From assembly GCF_001685395.1 (NCBI RefSeq), contig NZ_CP014167.1, positions 1,679,501 to 1,743,500 on the forward strand: DNA of 64,000 bases, given 5' to 3'. The notes beneath the pieces were generated by a model. That model had not been told where the DNA came from and searched no databases. It worked only from the letters and a program-made list of their open reading frames with translations. This document shows positions 28,424-37,999 of this stretch, in pieces (position 1 is the stretch's first letter; the number at the start of each line of letters is the position of its first letter). Source of the stretch: Paenibacillus yonginensis (lineage in GTDB: Bacteria; Bacillota; Bacilli; Paenibacillales; Paenibacillaceae). Position numbers and translations under genes: made by a program.

Positions 28424-30691
28424 ATGGTGAACTTAAATTCAGGCCGGCGATTATGGTATCGTGATCCGGCAGCCGTTTGGAACGAGGCGCTCCCGATTGG
28501 TAACGGAAGGTTGGGAGCCATGATCTTTGGAAGAACAGCGGAGGAGAAGCTGTCGCTGAATGAGGACTCGGTATGGTATGGAGGCCCGCGTGACCGCAAT
28601 AATGAAGATGCGCGGGTTCACTTGCCCCAGATACGCAAGCTGATTCTGGAAGGAAAACTGCGTGAAGCGGAAGAGCTTGCGGCAATGGCGATGGCTGGAC
28701 TCCCCGAATCCCAGCGGCATTATCTGCCTTTAGGCGACCTGCTGCTGTCGTTCGCTAATCATGATTTGCCGGCGGAGGACTATATGAGGGAGCTTGATCT
28801 CGAAGAAGGGATATGCCGCATCCGGTATAGGATCGGGGATATCCGGTATACCAGAGAGATATTTGCAAGCTGCCCGGATCAGGCAATCGTGATGCGAATC
28901 ACTGCAGATCACAAAAATGCGATTTCCTTGAAAGCCCGGTTCAACAGAAATAACTGGCGTTATCTGGAAAAAAACGAGAAATGGGAGCAAAGCGGGCTCG
29001 TTATGCGCGGAGAATGCGGCGGCAAAGGTGGAAGCACGTTTAGTGCTGTACTAAAAGCCGTTGCGGAAGCTGGACATTGCCGGACCGTGGGTGAATATCT
29101 GCTGGTGAATGATGCCGACTCGGTTACGCTGATGCTTGCCGCCGGGACGACTTTCCGGCACCCCGATCCGGAGCTGGAGGCCAAACGGAGGCTGGACACG
29201 CTCAGCCAAATCTCCTATTCCGATTTGCTGGAACGGCATACATCCGATTACCGGACTTTGTATGCAAGGGTAGAGCTGACCCTTCCGGAGAGGGCCGACT
29301 TAGATTTGCTTCCGACCGATGAGCGGCTTGCCAGGATACGTGAAGGGGAGGAAGACCACGGGTTAATCGCAACTTATTTTCAATATGGACGATACCTGCT
29401 CATCTCCTCCAGCAGGCCGGGTTCCTTGCCGGCAAATTTGCAGGGGATTTGGAATGACAGCTTCCTTCCGGCATGGGATAGTAAATATACCATTAACATT
29501 AATGCTCAAATGAATTACTGGCTTGCGGAAAATGGGAATTTGTCCGAATGCCATGAGCCTTTGTTTGATCTAATAGAACGCATGCGCGAGCCCGGACGGA
29601 CAACGGCAAAGGTGATGTATGGCTGCAGGGGATTCACCGCCCATCATAATACCGATATCTGGGGGGATACAGCACCTCAGGATTCCTATCTTCCGGCTTC
29701 TTTCTGGCCGCTGGGCGCTGCGTGGCTTTGCCTGCATTTGTGGGAGCATTACCAGTATACACAGGACCGGCATTTCCTTGTCCGGACTTATGAGACGATG
29801 AAAGAGGCGGCCTTATTTCTGCTGGATTATTTAATTGAAGACGAAGAGGGCCGCCTTATTACCTGTCCGTCTGTTTCTCCTGAGAACAGCTATATGCTTG
29901 CTGACGGTGAAACCGGCGTATTATGCGCGGGAGCCTCCATGGATTTTCAGATTATCGAGGCCTTGTTTAAGGCCTGCATCCGGAGCTCGGAAATCATCGG
30001 GGGGGATGCGGCATTCCGCAGCGAACTGGAAGCAGCCTTAGAACGCCTTCCCCAGCCTAAAATTGGGCGTTACGGCCAAATTCAGGAATGGATGAACGAT
30101 TACGAGGAGTTGGAGCCGGGGCACCGCCACATCTCGCATTTGTTTGGCCTTTACCCTGGAGAAAGCTTCAGCGTGGAACACACGCCTGAGCTGGCTAAAG
30201 CGGCCCGGATCACGTTGGAGCGCAGATTGTCGAACGGCGGCGGGCATACCGGATGGAGCCGGGCCTGGATTATCAATTTCTGGGCAAGGCTCCAGGACGG
30301 GACACAAGCTTACGAGAATGTCAAAGCGCTCTTGGCCCATTCAACACTGCCTAATCTGTTTGATAATCATCCGCCCTTCCAAATTGACGGCAATTTTGGC
30401 GGAACGGCGGGCATAACCGAAATGTTATTGCAAAGCCATGGCGGCATCCTCCGGCTGCTGCCGGCATTGCCTGAGGCGTGGAGTCAAGGATCCGTTAAAG
30501 GACTTAGAGCCCGGGGAGGTTTTACGCTTGATTTTGCGTGGGATTCCGGTCAAATATCTACAGCAGTCGTGAAGTGTACGGTTTCCGGACCTTGCCGGCT
30601 GGAAGCCCCCGGTTTACAGCCCGTAACCTTTGAAGGAACCGCAGGGCAATCCTATACCTTTACACGTCAAGCAGAGCAACAGCAGTCCTGA
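28424..30691 (+). CDS. GH95 alpha-L-fucosidase / alpha-L-galactosidase
   Basis: 755 residues, normal GH95 length, beginning with the N-terminal [18 protein letters not shown] block. Catalytic region: Asn pair in [18 protein letters not shown], Glu487 in VSPENSY (general acid position) and Asp655 in [10 protein letters not shown]95 enzymes invert alpha-1,2-linked L-fucose, and some members act on alpha-L-galactose. The L-galactose catabolic operon directly downstream favours the latter, or dual specificity. There is no signal peptide. The residue that discriminates the C6 substituent cannot be assigned without an alignment. An AAGGGGTG site precedes ATG 28424. Confidence 0.85.
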   Translation: MVNLNSGRRLWYRDPAAVWNEALPIGNGRLGAMIFGRTAEEKLSLNEDSVWYGGPRDRNNEDARVHLPQIRKLILEGKLREAEELAAMAMAGLPESQRHYLPLGDLLLSFANHDLPAEDYMRELDLEEGICRIRYRIGDIRYTREIFASCPDQAIVMRITADHKNAISLKARFNRNNWRYLEKNEKWEQSGLVMRGECGGKGGSTFSAVLKAVAEAGHCRTVGEYLLVNDADSVTLMLAAGTTFRHPDPELEAKRRLDTLSQISYSDLLERHTSDYRTLYARVELTLPERADLDLLPTDERLARIREGEEDHGLIATYFQYGRYLLISSSRPGSLPANLQGIWNDSFLPAWDSKYTININAQMNYWLAENGNLSECHEPLFDLIERMREPGRTTAKVMYGCRGFTAHHNTDIWGDTAPQDSYLPASFWPLGAAWLCLHLWEHYQYTQDRHFLVRTYETMKEAALFLLDYLIEDEEGRLITCPSVSPENSYMLADGETGVLCAGASMDFQIIEALFKACIRSSEIIGGDAAFRSELEAALERLPQPKIGRYGQIQEWMNDYEELEPGHRHISHLFGLYPGESFSVEHTPELAKAARITLERRLSNGGGHTGWSRAWIINFWARLQDGTQAYENVKALLAHSTLPNLFDNHPPFQIDGNFGGTAGITEMLLQSHGGILRLLPALPEAWSQGSVKGLRARGGFTLDFAWDSGQISTAVVKCTVSGPCRLEAPGLQPVTFEGTAGQSYTFTRQAEQQQS

Positions 30692-30748
30692 CCCTGCAGC
30701 CTAACCGGTCATGAGCCCGTTCCCGTTTGTTTTAGCCGAATCTTACTT

Positions 30749-31639
30749 TCAGGTGTAGGACGTATGCTGAGCTTTGTATGCCGAAGGACTCATATTCATA
30801 TAAACTTTGAACCATTTTGCAAAATAACTCACATTCTGGAAACCGCATTCCAGAGCTGCCTCGAGTACGTTATAAGACCCTGTGAGCAGCAGATGGGCAG
30901 CTTTGTTTACTCGGATGTAATTCAGATATTCCATGGGACGCATCCCGGTTTGAGTTTTGAAGAATTTACAGAAATGAGAGCGGCTTAGTGAGACTACCGA
31001 GGCCAGAGCATCCAAGTCCAGCTTTTCATGACAGTGCTCTTCCATATAATTCAAAACCAGCTTGATCTGCTGATGCATTTCCCGGCCTTGGTTTGTTTTT
31101 CCTTCGGCGCTTTTGACTACAAGTCCATGTTGAAAAAACTCAGCGAACAGCTGGAGCATAAGCCCTTTTACGCTTAATTCATAGGCCGGAAGGCGGCTTT
31201 CGTAACCATTCACCAGCTGCCTGAAATAGTCCAGGATTTGAGCGTTGGGACCGGTTGCGGACAAATAAGCGGGAAGCCGAATATCTCCCTGCTGAATCGG
31301 CCCCAGGAACTGCTCCTGAATTCGGTCGTGCTGAAGCGAAGACAGCCAGGACAGTTTAAAAACGATAGAATAATAGCACGTTTCCCGGCTATGATCCTTA
31401 ATGCCCGAATGGTGTTCTCCCGGATGAACGATAACCGCATCTCCTGCTTGGGCGGAGAACTCGCGGCCTTCCACCTTAAAGATCGCCGTCCCTTTGGCCA
31501 AATAGATGATTTCCATTTCATTATGCCAGTGGAGCGGGAGGATGATCGATGTGTCGCTTTGATGTTTGACTTTGTAGATATCAAACGGGAAATCTCTCAC
31601 TCCATGCTGCTTATTTTCACGGTAACGATGTTCGTACAT
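30749..31639 (-). CDS. AraC-family regulator with cupin sensor domain
   Basis: 296 residues. The N-terminal cupin-type AraC_binding domain (about 25-110) has the HWHNEMEIIYL sugar-pocket motif. Two HTH motifs are at about 195-290 (LDLDALASVVSLSRSHFCKFFK, VLEAALECGFQNVSYFAKWFK). ATG 31639 is chosen because CCGGAGG lies just before it; an alternative TTG at 31654 would include that site in the coding sequence. It converges on GH95 and is divergent from the L-galactose operon, so it probably controls that operon and perhaps the glycosidases. Confidence 0.88.
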   Translation of the reverse strand: MYEHRYRENKQHGVRDFPFDIYKVKHQSDTSIILPLHWHNEMEIIYLAKGTAIFKVEGREFSAQAGDAVIVHPGEHHSGIKDHSRETCYYSIVFKLSWLSSLQHDRIQEQFLGPIQQGDIRLPAYLSATGPNAQILDYFRQLVNGYESRLPAYELSVKGLMLQLFAEFFQHGLVVKSAEGKTNQGREMHQQIKLVLNYMEEHCHEKLDLDALASVVSLSRSHFCKFFKTQTGMRPMEYLNYIRVNKAAHLLLTGSYNVLEAALECGFQNVSYFAKWFKVYMNMSPSAYKAQHTSYT

Positions 31640-31854
31640 GTCGGCCTCCGGCAATGAGTGATGGATGGTGTTTCTCGGTATGACAACTAGGTCGCCATGC
31701 CTCTTCTCATACAGGGATGATCATCGAAAAAAAAGCTTGCATATATGGGCTTCAGGGACAACTTTCTCCCCCTTAGGAAGAGGAGCGGTTCTTCTTTCAA
31801 AATATCAAAAAAGGTTATAAAAAGGCAAGTATAAACGATTAATGATCAGAATCG

Positions 31855-31868
31855 CATTGTGCACAATG
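31855..31868. promoter_or_regulatory. 14-bp palindromic operator upstream of the L-galactose operon
   Basis: CATTGTGCACAATG is a perfect palindrome 56 bp before the first start codon of the operon. The form resembles operators of FCD-type GntR regulators (TTGT-N2-ACAA). The GntR protein at 895 is the only such regulator in the window, but no second copy of the site was found near it. Confidence 0.6.
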
Positions 31869-31923
31869 TTCACGACACTGGAAGAGGAAGCTAGAAATTA
31901 TGATGCAAAAGAGGTGCAGCTGA

Positions 31924-32754
31924 ATGCGTATTGACGCTCATCAGCATTACTGGAAAATCGAACGGAAGGATTACGGCTGGATTACTCCCGAGCTGCCTAA
32001 GCTGTATCGCGATTTCATGCCGACCGATCTGGAACCCGAATTGTTCAAACATGAACTGGATGCAAGCATCCTTGTCCAGGCGGCTCCCACAATCGAGGAG
32101 ACCCATTTCCTTCTTGCTATTGCCGACCAGACGCCGTCGGTTGCCGGTGTGGTAGGCTGGCTGGATCTCTTCGATCCTGATCATAGGAAGCATTACGATC
32201 AATTCCGGCGCAGTCCCAAATTTAAAGGGTTCCGCCTTATGATCCAAGACATGCCGGATGCCTCCCGCATACTGGACCCGGCTTTTGTCAAAGCGCTTCG
32301 TGGTTATGCCGATGAAGAGGTCCCTGTTGATTTGCTGCTCGTATCGGAACAAATGGCGTTTGTGGCGGAGCTGCTCAGGAAAATCCCCCATTTGCGGGGC
32401 GTCATTGATCATCTTGCCAAACCACAGATTAAACAGAAGTCATTTGAACCCTGGAAATCATATATGAGCGAATTTGCCCGGTATCCCGGAATCTATTGCA
32501 AGCTGTCCGGATTGGTCACGGAAGGGGAACATGCAGGCTGGACCCGAGAGGATTTCACCCCCTATATCCGGACAGCTATAGAACAATTTGGACCTGAACG
32601 GGTTATGTTCGGCAGCGACTGGCCGGTATGCCTGCTTGCAGCGGATTATTCGGAGGTTGTTGACCTTCTGCAAAGTTCAATTCCCGAAGAATGGGGCGAA
32701 TCTCAAATCGAGCGTTTATTCGGCGCCAATGCAAAGGAGTTTTACAAGCTATGA
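31924..32754 (+). CDS. L-galactonolactonase-type amidohydrolase
   Basis: 276 residues of the COG3618 lactonase group: HQHYW near residue 5, VIDHLAKP, CKLSG and FGSDWPVCLLAA with the Asp near residue 231. It is a paralogue of the gene at 13-861. In this operon it is best read as hydrolysing L-galactono-1,5(or 1,4)-lactone to L-galactonate, the second step of L-galactose catabolism. GAGGTGCAG precedes ATG 31924. Its stop overlaps the next start as ATGA, indicating translational coupling. L-fuconolactone is a plausible alternative or additional substrate. Confidence 0.85.
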   Translation: MRIDAHQHYWKIERKDYGWITPELPKLYRDFMPTDLEPELFKHELDASILVQAAPTIEETHFLLAIADQTPSVAGVVGWLDLFDPDHRKHYDQFRRSPKFKGFRLMIQDMPDASRILDPAFVKALRGYADEEVPVDLLLVSEQMAFVAELLRKIPHLRGVIDHLAKPQIKQKSFEPWKSYMSEFARYPGIYCKLSGLVTEGEHAGWTREDFTPYIRTAIEQFGPERVMFGSDWPVCLLAADYSEVVDLLQSSIPEEWGESQIERLFGANAKEFYKL

Positions 32755-34244
32755 AGCTGATGACGAAGACAGCCTTATCAGGGGAAACCAAAAGCAGGTA
32801 TGAAGCTTTACAAGGAATGCCTGTAACGGTGCTTCAAATCGGCGAAGGGAACTTCCTGCGCGGCTTCTTTGACTGGATGTTTAATGAATGCCTCAAGCAG
32901 GGCTTGATGGAAGGAGGCGTCGCGGTTGTGCAGCCCCGGCCGGCCGGGAGGGAGAAGATCAGACAACTCGCTGAACAAGACGGGTTGTATACGCTCGTAA
33001 TCCGGGGAATGGAAGAGGGAGTGCCCGTCAGCAGGCGTGAAGTCATTCCGGTATTCAGCGATGTATTTGATCCTTACGAAGAGTGGGGGAGGTTTGCGGA
33101 ACTCGCGGCCAGCCCGCATCTAAGAATAGTAGTCTCCAATACAACCGAAGCCGGTTTGGTATTTCGACCGGAGTCGCTTGGAAGCGGACCCATCCTCTCT
33201 TTTCCCGGAAAAATCACTTACTTGCTCTTTCAGCGTTATCAAGCCTTCAAGGGAGCCAAGGACTCGGGGCTGGTGTTTCTGCCCTGCGAGCTTCTGGAAC
33301 AAAACGGGGACACCCTGCGCAACCTCGTGCTGCAGTATGCGAAAGATTGGAACCTGCCGGAGGACTTCAGGGAGTGGGTTCAAAACCACAACCGTTTCTT
33401 GAATTCGCTGGTGGACCGGATTGTAACAGGTTACCCGGATCTTCAGGAAGCCGAAACCTGGTTTAAGGAATGGGGAGTCCGAGATCCACTCCTTTGTACG
33501 GCTGAACCGTATCATTTATGGGCAATTGAAGCGGAGCCGGAGCTGGAGAAGCTGCTGCCCTTTCGCAAAGCCGGTCTGAATGTGTATTTCACCAAAGACC
33601 TGAAGCCATTCCAACAGCGCAAAGTCAGCATTTTAAATGGGGCCCATACCTGGATGGCTCCCCTTGGACTTATCTACGGATTGGTCCATGTCCGTGAGCT
33701 GCTTGAGCATAGGGAGCTCGGACAGCGGGTTAAGCAGGCCGTTTTAAACGAAATTTTGCCGACGCTTCCTTATGCCAGGGAAGAATTAGAGTCTTATGCC
33801 CGCACTGTATTTGAAAGATTCGCGAACCCTTACATCCGCCACCGGCTTGAAGATATTGCAATGAACGCCTTGAGCAAGTTTCGTGTCCGGCTGCTGCCTG
33901 CGCTGACTCATTATGGCGGACGGGGAGAACCTGCTCCAGAGCAGCTTGTACTCGGATTTGCCGGACTCTTGCGTTATTACCGTGTAGAGCAAAGAGCAGA
34001 CGGTTCGTTTGCGGGGAGAAAGCTCTCCGGCGAAACTTACATCGTCAGGGATAATCCGGATTTGTTAGTTTTGATTTCAGAGATTTGGCTCCATGGACAA
34101 ACGGCTGGAGAATCAACGGAACAAACCGTATACCGGCTGTTGGGGGAAGAGAAAATTTGGGGCCAATCACTAGCTGACCTTAAGGGGCTTGCTGCCGGGA
34201 TATCGTTCTGGTTAAACCGCTGGGAAGAGGAGGAACAAAGATGA
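32751..34244 (+). CDS. uxaB: Tagaturonate reductase (UxaB-type, mannitol dehydrogenase family)
   Basis: 497 residues of the long-chain mannitol dehydrogenase family. It has an N-terminal Rossmann-like start (VLQIGEGNFLRGFFDWM) and the catalytic KVSILNGAHTWMAPLG block near residue 285, with the Lys/Asn/His set typical of tagaturonate and fructuronate reductases. It reduces D-tagaturonate to D-altronate. The true start is ATG 32751, in ATGA overlap with the lactonase stop; the frame is open upstream but enters the lactonase gene. It sits directly before altronate dehydratase, as in hexuronate pathways. Confidence 0.88.
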   Translation: MKLMTKTALSGETKSRYEALQGMPVTVLQIGEGNFLRGFFDWMFNECLKQGLMEGGVAVVQPRPAGREKIRQLAEQDGLYTLVIRGMEEGVPVSRREVIPVFSDVFDPYEEWGRFAELAASPHLRIVVSNTTEAGLVFRPESLGSGPILSFPGKITYLLFQRYQAFKGAKDSGLVFLPCELLEQNGDTLRNLVLQYAKDWNLPEDFREWVQNHNRFLNSLVDRIVTGYPDLQEAETWFKEWGVRDPLLCTAEPYHLWAIEAEPELEKLLPFRKAGLNVYFTKDLKPFQQRKVSILNGAHTWMAPLGLIYGLVHVRELLEHRELGQRVKQAVLNEILPTLPYAREELESYARTVFERFANPYIRHRLEDIAMNALSKFRVRLLPALTHYGGRGEPAPEQLVLGFAGLLRYYRVEQRADGSFAGRKLSGETYIVRDNPDLLVLISEIWLHGQTAGESTEQTVYRLLGEEKIWGQSLADLKGLAAGISFWLNRWEEEEQR

Positions 34245-35734
34245 AAGATTGGGTGAGGTTGTCGGACAGCGATCATGTGGTCATTGCCTTACGCTCTTTC
34301 TCGTTAGGCGAAACGATTTTGCTGGAGGATGGAGCCTCTCTCCTTATAAGGGAGGATGTACCTAAAAGCCATAAAATATTAACCAAACCTGTTGCCGCAG
34401 GGGAGGATGTCCGGAAATTCGGCTATTCGATTGGCAAAGCCAAGGAGGACCTGGTACCCGGAACCTGGGTGCATACCCACAACCTTCGAACGGGTCTTGG
34501 CGCAATATTGGATTACCGTTATGATCCGCAGCCTCAACAGGTTTTGGCAGACCCCCCCGTCCCCAAAACCTTTCAAGGATATGTGCGTCCGAACGGGGAA
34601 GTCGGCATCCGCAATGAAATTTGGATCATTAACACGGTGGGCTGCATCAATAAAACCTGTGAGATTTTGGCAAAGCAAGGGACAGAGCAGGTTAAGGGAA
34701 GGGCGGAAGGAGTGTACCATTTTGCCCATCCCTACGGCTGTTCCCAGCTCGGCGATGACCTTGAGCATACGGCAAAGCTGCTGGCTGCGCTGGTCCATCA
34801 TCCGAATGCGGCCGGCGTATTAATTGTAGGACTCGGATGCGAAAATAATCAATTGGATACGTTCAGCAAGATCATTGGAGAGGTTGATCCCGAGAAGGTC
34901 CGGTTTATGCAGACCCAGGATGAAGCCGACGAGCTGGATACAGGACTCCAACTGATCGATGAGCTGGCCGATTATGCTTCAACCTTTAAACGTGAACCCG
35001 TACCTGTCAGCAAGCTTAAAATCGGCTTGAAGTGCGGCGGTTCAGACGGTTTATCGGGAATTACGGCCAATCCTTTGGTCGGAACGATTGCAGACCGCAT
35101 TACCGCTTGCGGGGGAACCGCCCTATTGACCGAGGTTCCGGAAATGTTCGGTGCGGAGACCCTTTTAATGAACCGTGCTGCTGATGAAGCAGTCTTCCAC
35201 CAAATCGTCACGCTGGTTAACGATTTTAAAGCTTATTTTGTCCGTCACGGCCAAGAAATCTATGAGAACCCTTCTCCTGGCAATAAAGCGGGAGGGATCA
35301 GCACACTGGAAGAAAAGTCGCTCGGCTGTACGCAAAAAGGCGGTCATGCCACCGTAACCGACGTGTTGTTATACGGCGATCGCGTGAACAAACCAGGCCT
35401 TAACCTTGTTCAGGCTCCGGGAAATGATCTCGTATCGGTGACAGCCCTATCGGCTTCGGGTGCCCATATGGTTCTGTTCACAACTGGCCGGGGCACGCCG
35501 TTTGGCGGACCCGTGCCAACGGTCAAGATCGCGTCCAATAGCGAGCTTGCGGAACGAAAGCGAAACTGGATTGATTTTAATGCAGGTCAGCTGGTTGAAG
35601 GGAAATCCATGGCTGAGCTCACCGATGAGCTTTGGGAGAAACTACTTGCTCTAGCCTCCGGCGAGTCCAGAACCTTAAGCGAAATCAACGGATTTAAGGA
35701 AATAGCCATATTTAAAGACGGGGTGATTTTATAA
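34241..35734 (+). CDS. uxaA: Altronate dehydratase (UxaA family)
   Basis: 497 residues combining the N-terminal SAF domain (about 10-85) and the long C-terminal UxaA/GarD domain with conserved Cys-containing blocks (NTVGCINKTCE, HPYGCSQLGDD, LGCENNQ, LKCGGSDGLSG, TGRGTPFGG). It dehydrates D-altronate to 2-keto-3-deoxy-D-gluconate. UxaA homologues also serve as L-fuconate dehydratases in some fucose loci, so that alternative is open. The ATGA start overlap with uxaB and TAATG overlap with the next gene show tight coupling. Confidence 0.88.
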   Translation: MKDWVRLSDSDHVVIALRSFSLGETILLEDGASLLIREDVPKSHKILTKPVAAGEDVRKFGYSIGKAKEDLVPGTWVHTHNLRTGLGAILDYRYDPQPQQVLADPPVPKTFQGYVRPNGEVGIRNEIWIINTVGCINKTCEILAKQGTEQVKGRAEGVYHFAHPYGCSQLGDDLEHTAKLLAALVHHPNAAGVLIVGLGCENNQLDTFSKIIGEVDPEKVRFMQTQDEADELDTGLQLIDELADYASTFKREPVPVSKLKIGLKCGGSDGLSGITANPLVGTIADRITACGGTALLTEVPEMFGAETLLMNRAADEAVFHQIVTLVNDFKAYFVRHGQEIYENPSPGNKAGGISTLEEKSLGCTQKGGHATVTDVLLYGDRVNKPGLNLVQAPGNDLVSVTALSASGAHMVLFTTGRGTPFGGPVPTVKIASNSELAERKRNWIDFNAGQLVEGKSMAELTDELWEKLLALASGESRTLSEINGFKEIAIFKDGVIL

Positions 35735-36702
35735 TGAAATTCCGTAAATTAGGGAAAACCGGCCTGGACGTTTCGGTGCTAAGCTTCGGCGCCTCTTCAC
35801 TGGGCTCCGTGTTCCGTCAGACAAAGGAGGAGGAGAGCATCCGTACGGTGCATGCGGCCATTGATTCCGGCATGAATTATATTGATGTATCCCCCTATTA
35901 TGGCTTAACTAAAGCGGAGACCGTGCTGGGAAAAGCCATTCATCAGCTTCCGCGCGACAAGTTCCTGCTGTCTTCCAAGGCCGGACGGTATGGAGAGTCA
36001 ACTTTTGACTTTACTTCTTCGCGGATTTTCAGCAGTTTGGAGGAAAGCTTAAGCCGGCTTCAAACCGACTATCTTGATATACTGTTTCTCCACGATGTCG
36101 AATTTGTATCTCCCCAAATCATTCTCGAAGAAGCGGTTCCGGCCATGCATGAATTGAAGAAACAAGGAAAAATCCGTTACTGCGGCATCAGCGGTCTGCC
36201 TTTGCAGCTGTTTGAACAACTGCTCCCCCAAATTGATGTCGATGTGATTCTTTCTTACTGCCATTATTCGCTTAATGACACCTCTTTGCTTTCTTTATTA
36301 CCGCTGCTTCATGAAAAAGGAATTGGGCTCGTTAATGCCTCGCCGTTATCCATGGGCCTCTTAACTACCCGGGATACGGCAGATTGGCATCCGGCTGGCG
36401 CCCGCTTAAAGGCCATATGCAAACAAGCTGCAGAGCATTGTGCGTCAAAAGGTGCGGATATCGCCAAGCTGGCTGTGCAGTATTCTACGAGCCATGAGCA
36501 GATTCCTACCACTCTCGTAAGCACGGCCAACCCTCGGAACATTGTGCAAAATGCAGCCTGGGTTGACGAGCCGATGGATACGGAGCTGCTTCACGAGGTC
36601 TTGGAAATATTGAAGCCGATCCATAATGAAACATGGTTAAGCGGGCTCCCGCAATACAATCGCCATGCGTCCCAGCTGGAAAGGAGCGATATCAACTTAT
36701 GA
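35734..36702 (+). CDS. Aldo/keto reductase, probable L-galactose (L-fucose) 1-dehydrogenase
   Basis: 322 residues with the AKR tetrad Asp51, Tyr56, Lys82 and His120. The whole sequence recalls plant L-galactose dehydrogenase: FGASSLGSVF, DVSPYYG, DFTSSRIFSSLEESLSRLQ, ISGLPLQLF, DVILSYCHYSLND, SPLSMGLLT, EWHPAG-like DWHPAG and LAVQYS blocks are all in the same order. It would oxidise L-galactose to the lactone with NAD+. Bacterial relatives can also use L-fucose or D-arabinose. Start ATG 35734 shares its A with the uxaA stop. Confidence 0.85.
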   Translation: MKFRKLGKTGLDVSVLSFGASSLGSVFRQTKEEESIRTVHAAIDSGMNYIDVSPYYGLTKAETVLGKAIHQLPRDKFLLSSKAGRYGESTFDFTSSRIFSSLEESLSRLQTDYLDILFLHDVEFVSPQIILEEAVPAMHELKKQGKIRYCGISGLPLQLFEQLLPQIDVDVILSYCHYSLNDTSLLSLLPLLHEKGIGLVNASPLSMGLLTTRDTADWHPAGARLKAICKQAAEHCASKGADIAKLAVQYSTSHEQIPTTLVSTANPRNIVQNAAWVDEPMDTELLHEVLEILKPIHNETWLSGLPQYNRHASQLERSDINL

Positions 36703-37718
36703 AAGGAATCGTTTGTGAAGAGATTGGCAGGTTTAGCTGGCGGGAGGACTTACCAGCGCCCATAGAAGAGGAAGGGAAAGCGATCGTCCGGATTCGGCGA
36801 ATCGGCATCTGCGGTACAGATTTGCATGCCTTTCAAGGAAATCAGCCCTATTTCCATTATCCTCGTATTCTGGGCCATGAGCTCGCCGGTGTTATCGAGG
36901 CGGTTGGAGAGAACGAGGCCGGCTTTCAAACAGGGGATCAGGTCAGTATAGTGCCTTATTTCCATTGTGGTGAGTGCCCGGCTTGCCTTAGGGGAAAAAC
37001 GAACTGCTGCCAGAACATGAAGGTCTTCGGCGTCCATATGGACGGAGGGATGCGTGAGCGTGTATCCATCCCTCTAAGCCATCTGATCAAAACTAATGAC
37101 CTGACGCTGGATCAGTCGGCCATGCTGGAGCCGTTAGCCATTGGCGCCCATGCGATTCGGCGTGCCGGATTGATTTCGGGAGAAACGGTTTTGGTCATCG
37201 GGGCGGGGCCAATCGGCCTTGGCCTTATGGCGCTTGCCCGGTATGCCGGGGCCAAGGTGGTAGCGATGGATGTCAACGATGGACGACTGGCCTTCTGCCG
37301 CTCCTGGGCAAAAGTTGAACATACAGTTAATGCGCTCCAGGATCCGAAGGAGAAGCTTAACGCCATTAATAATGGCCAGCTCTTTAATCTGGTTATGGAT
37401 GCGACCGGCAATCCGGCTTCCATGGAAGGCGCTTTTGAATATGTCGGACACGGCGGCTCCCTGATTTACGTTGGTCTTGTAAAAGGGGACATTACCTTTA
37501 ACGATCCCCATTTTCATAGCCGCGAGATGACCTTGATGGGCAGCCGAAATGCTACATTAGAGGACTTCAATTTTGTGAGAAAAGCTATCTCGGAGGGCGC
37601 CATCGAAATCGAACGTTATATTTCACATCGTTCAGCTTTTGAAGATATGATAACTCATTTCGACAGCTGGCTTAAGCCCGATTCCCAAGTCATAAAAGCA
37701 GTAGTTGAAATCGACTGA
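36699..37718 (+). CDS. Zinc-dependent alcohol dehydrogenase, probable L-galactonate 5-dehydrogenase
   Basis: 339 residues of the medium-chain family. The catalytic zinc site is in ICGTDLH and GHELAGVIE (Cys near 38, His-Glu near 61-62). The structural zinc Cys cluster is CGECPACLRGKTNCC, and the NAD loop is VIGAGPIGLG near 165. It resembles the L-galactonate oxidoreductase type (LgoD/YjjN), which makes D-tagaturonate. That supplies the missing step between lactonase and UxaB. ATG 36699 overlaps the preceding stop (ATGA); an upstream open frame to 36633 lies in the AKR gene. Confidence 0.85.
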   Translation: MKGIVCEEIGRFSWREDLPAPIEEEGKAIVRIRRIGICGTDLHAFQGNQPYFHYPRILGHELAGVIEAVGENEAGFQTGDQVSIVPYFHCGECPACLRGKTNCCQNMKVFGVHMDGGMRERVSIPLSHLIKTNDLTLDQSAMLEPLAIGAHAIRRAGLISGETVLVIGAGPIGLGLMALARYAGAKVVAMDVNDGRLAFCRSWAKVEHTVNALQDPKEKLNAINNGQLFNLVMDATGNPASMEGAFEYVGHGGSLIYVGLVKGDITFNDPHFHSREMTLMGSRNATLEDFNFVRKAISEGAIEIERYISHRSAFEDMITHFDSWLKPDSQVIKAVVEID

Positions 37719-37736
37719 TTTAACCTAACAGCAATC

Positions 37737-37776
37737 TAAAGAAAGGCTATTCCTTTACGGACAGCCTTTCTTTAGG
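37737..37776 (+). terminator. Hairpin after the L-galactose operon
   Basis: CTAAAGAAAGGCT / AGCCTTTCTTTAG, a perfect 13-bp stem with a 14-nt loop. The T tract after it is weak, so it may be a terminator or a message-end stabiliser. Confidence 0.7.
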
Positions 37777-37858
37777 TGAATTTATTTTAAAACGACTTCG
37801 TACCGATCGAGGAGTTGGTTCCGCAGATAATCAAAGACATGGATTCCTCGACACGCTG

Positions 37859-37895
37859 AGAGGACAGCCGGAGTTTGTGGGGTTGTCCTCTTTTT
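37859..37895 (+). terminator. Rho-independent terminator
   Basis: AGAGGACA / TGTCCTCT stem followed by TTTT, about 140 bp after the operon. It probably backs up the hairpin at 37737. Confidence 0.7.
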
Positions 37896-37999
37896 AAAAG
37901 GGGTAAAGTATTTATTATTTATTAAAAATAGAATAGAATATTCGTTTAGGTAGATGTAACCCTATTTTTCAACTTATAGATTTTGGAGGTTAAGAGTAA

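Noticed and set aside
31924-37718. Reading the operon as a pure L-fucose or hexuronate pathway
   Set aside because: UxaA homologues can serve in fucose loci, but the presence of both an LgoD-like dehydrogenase and UxaB, plus the plant-type L-galactose dehydrogenase match, fits L-galactose better. Kept as an alternative.
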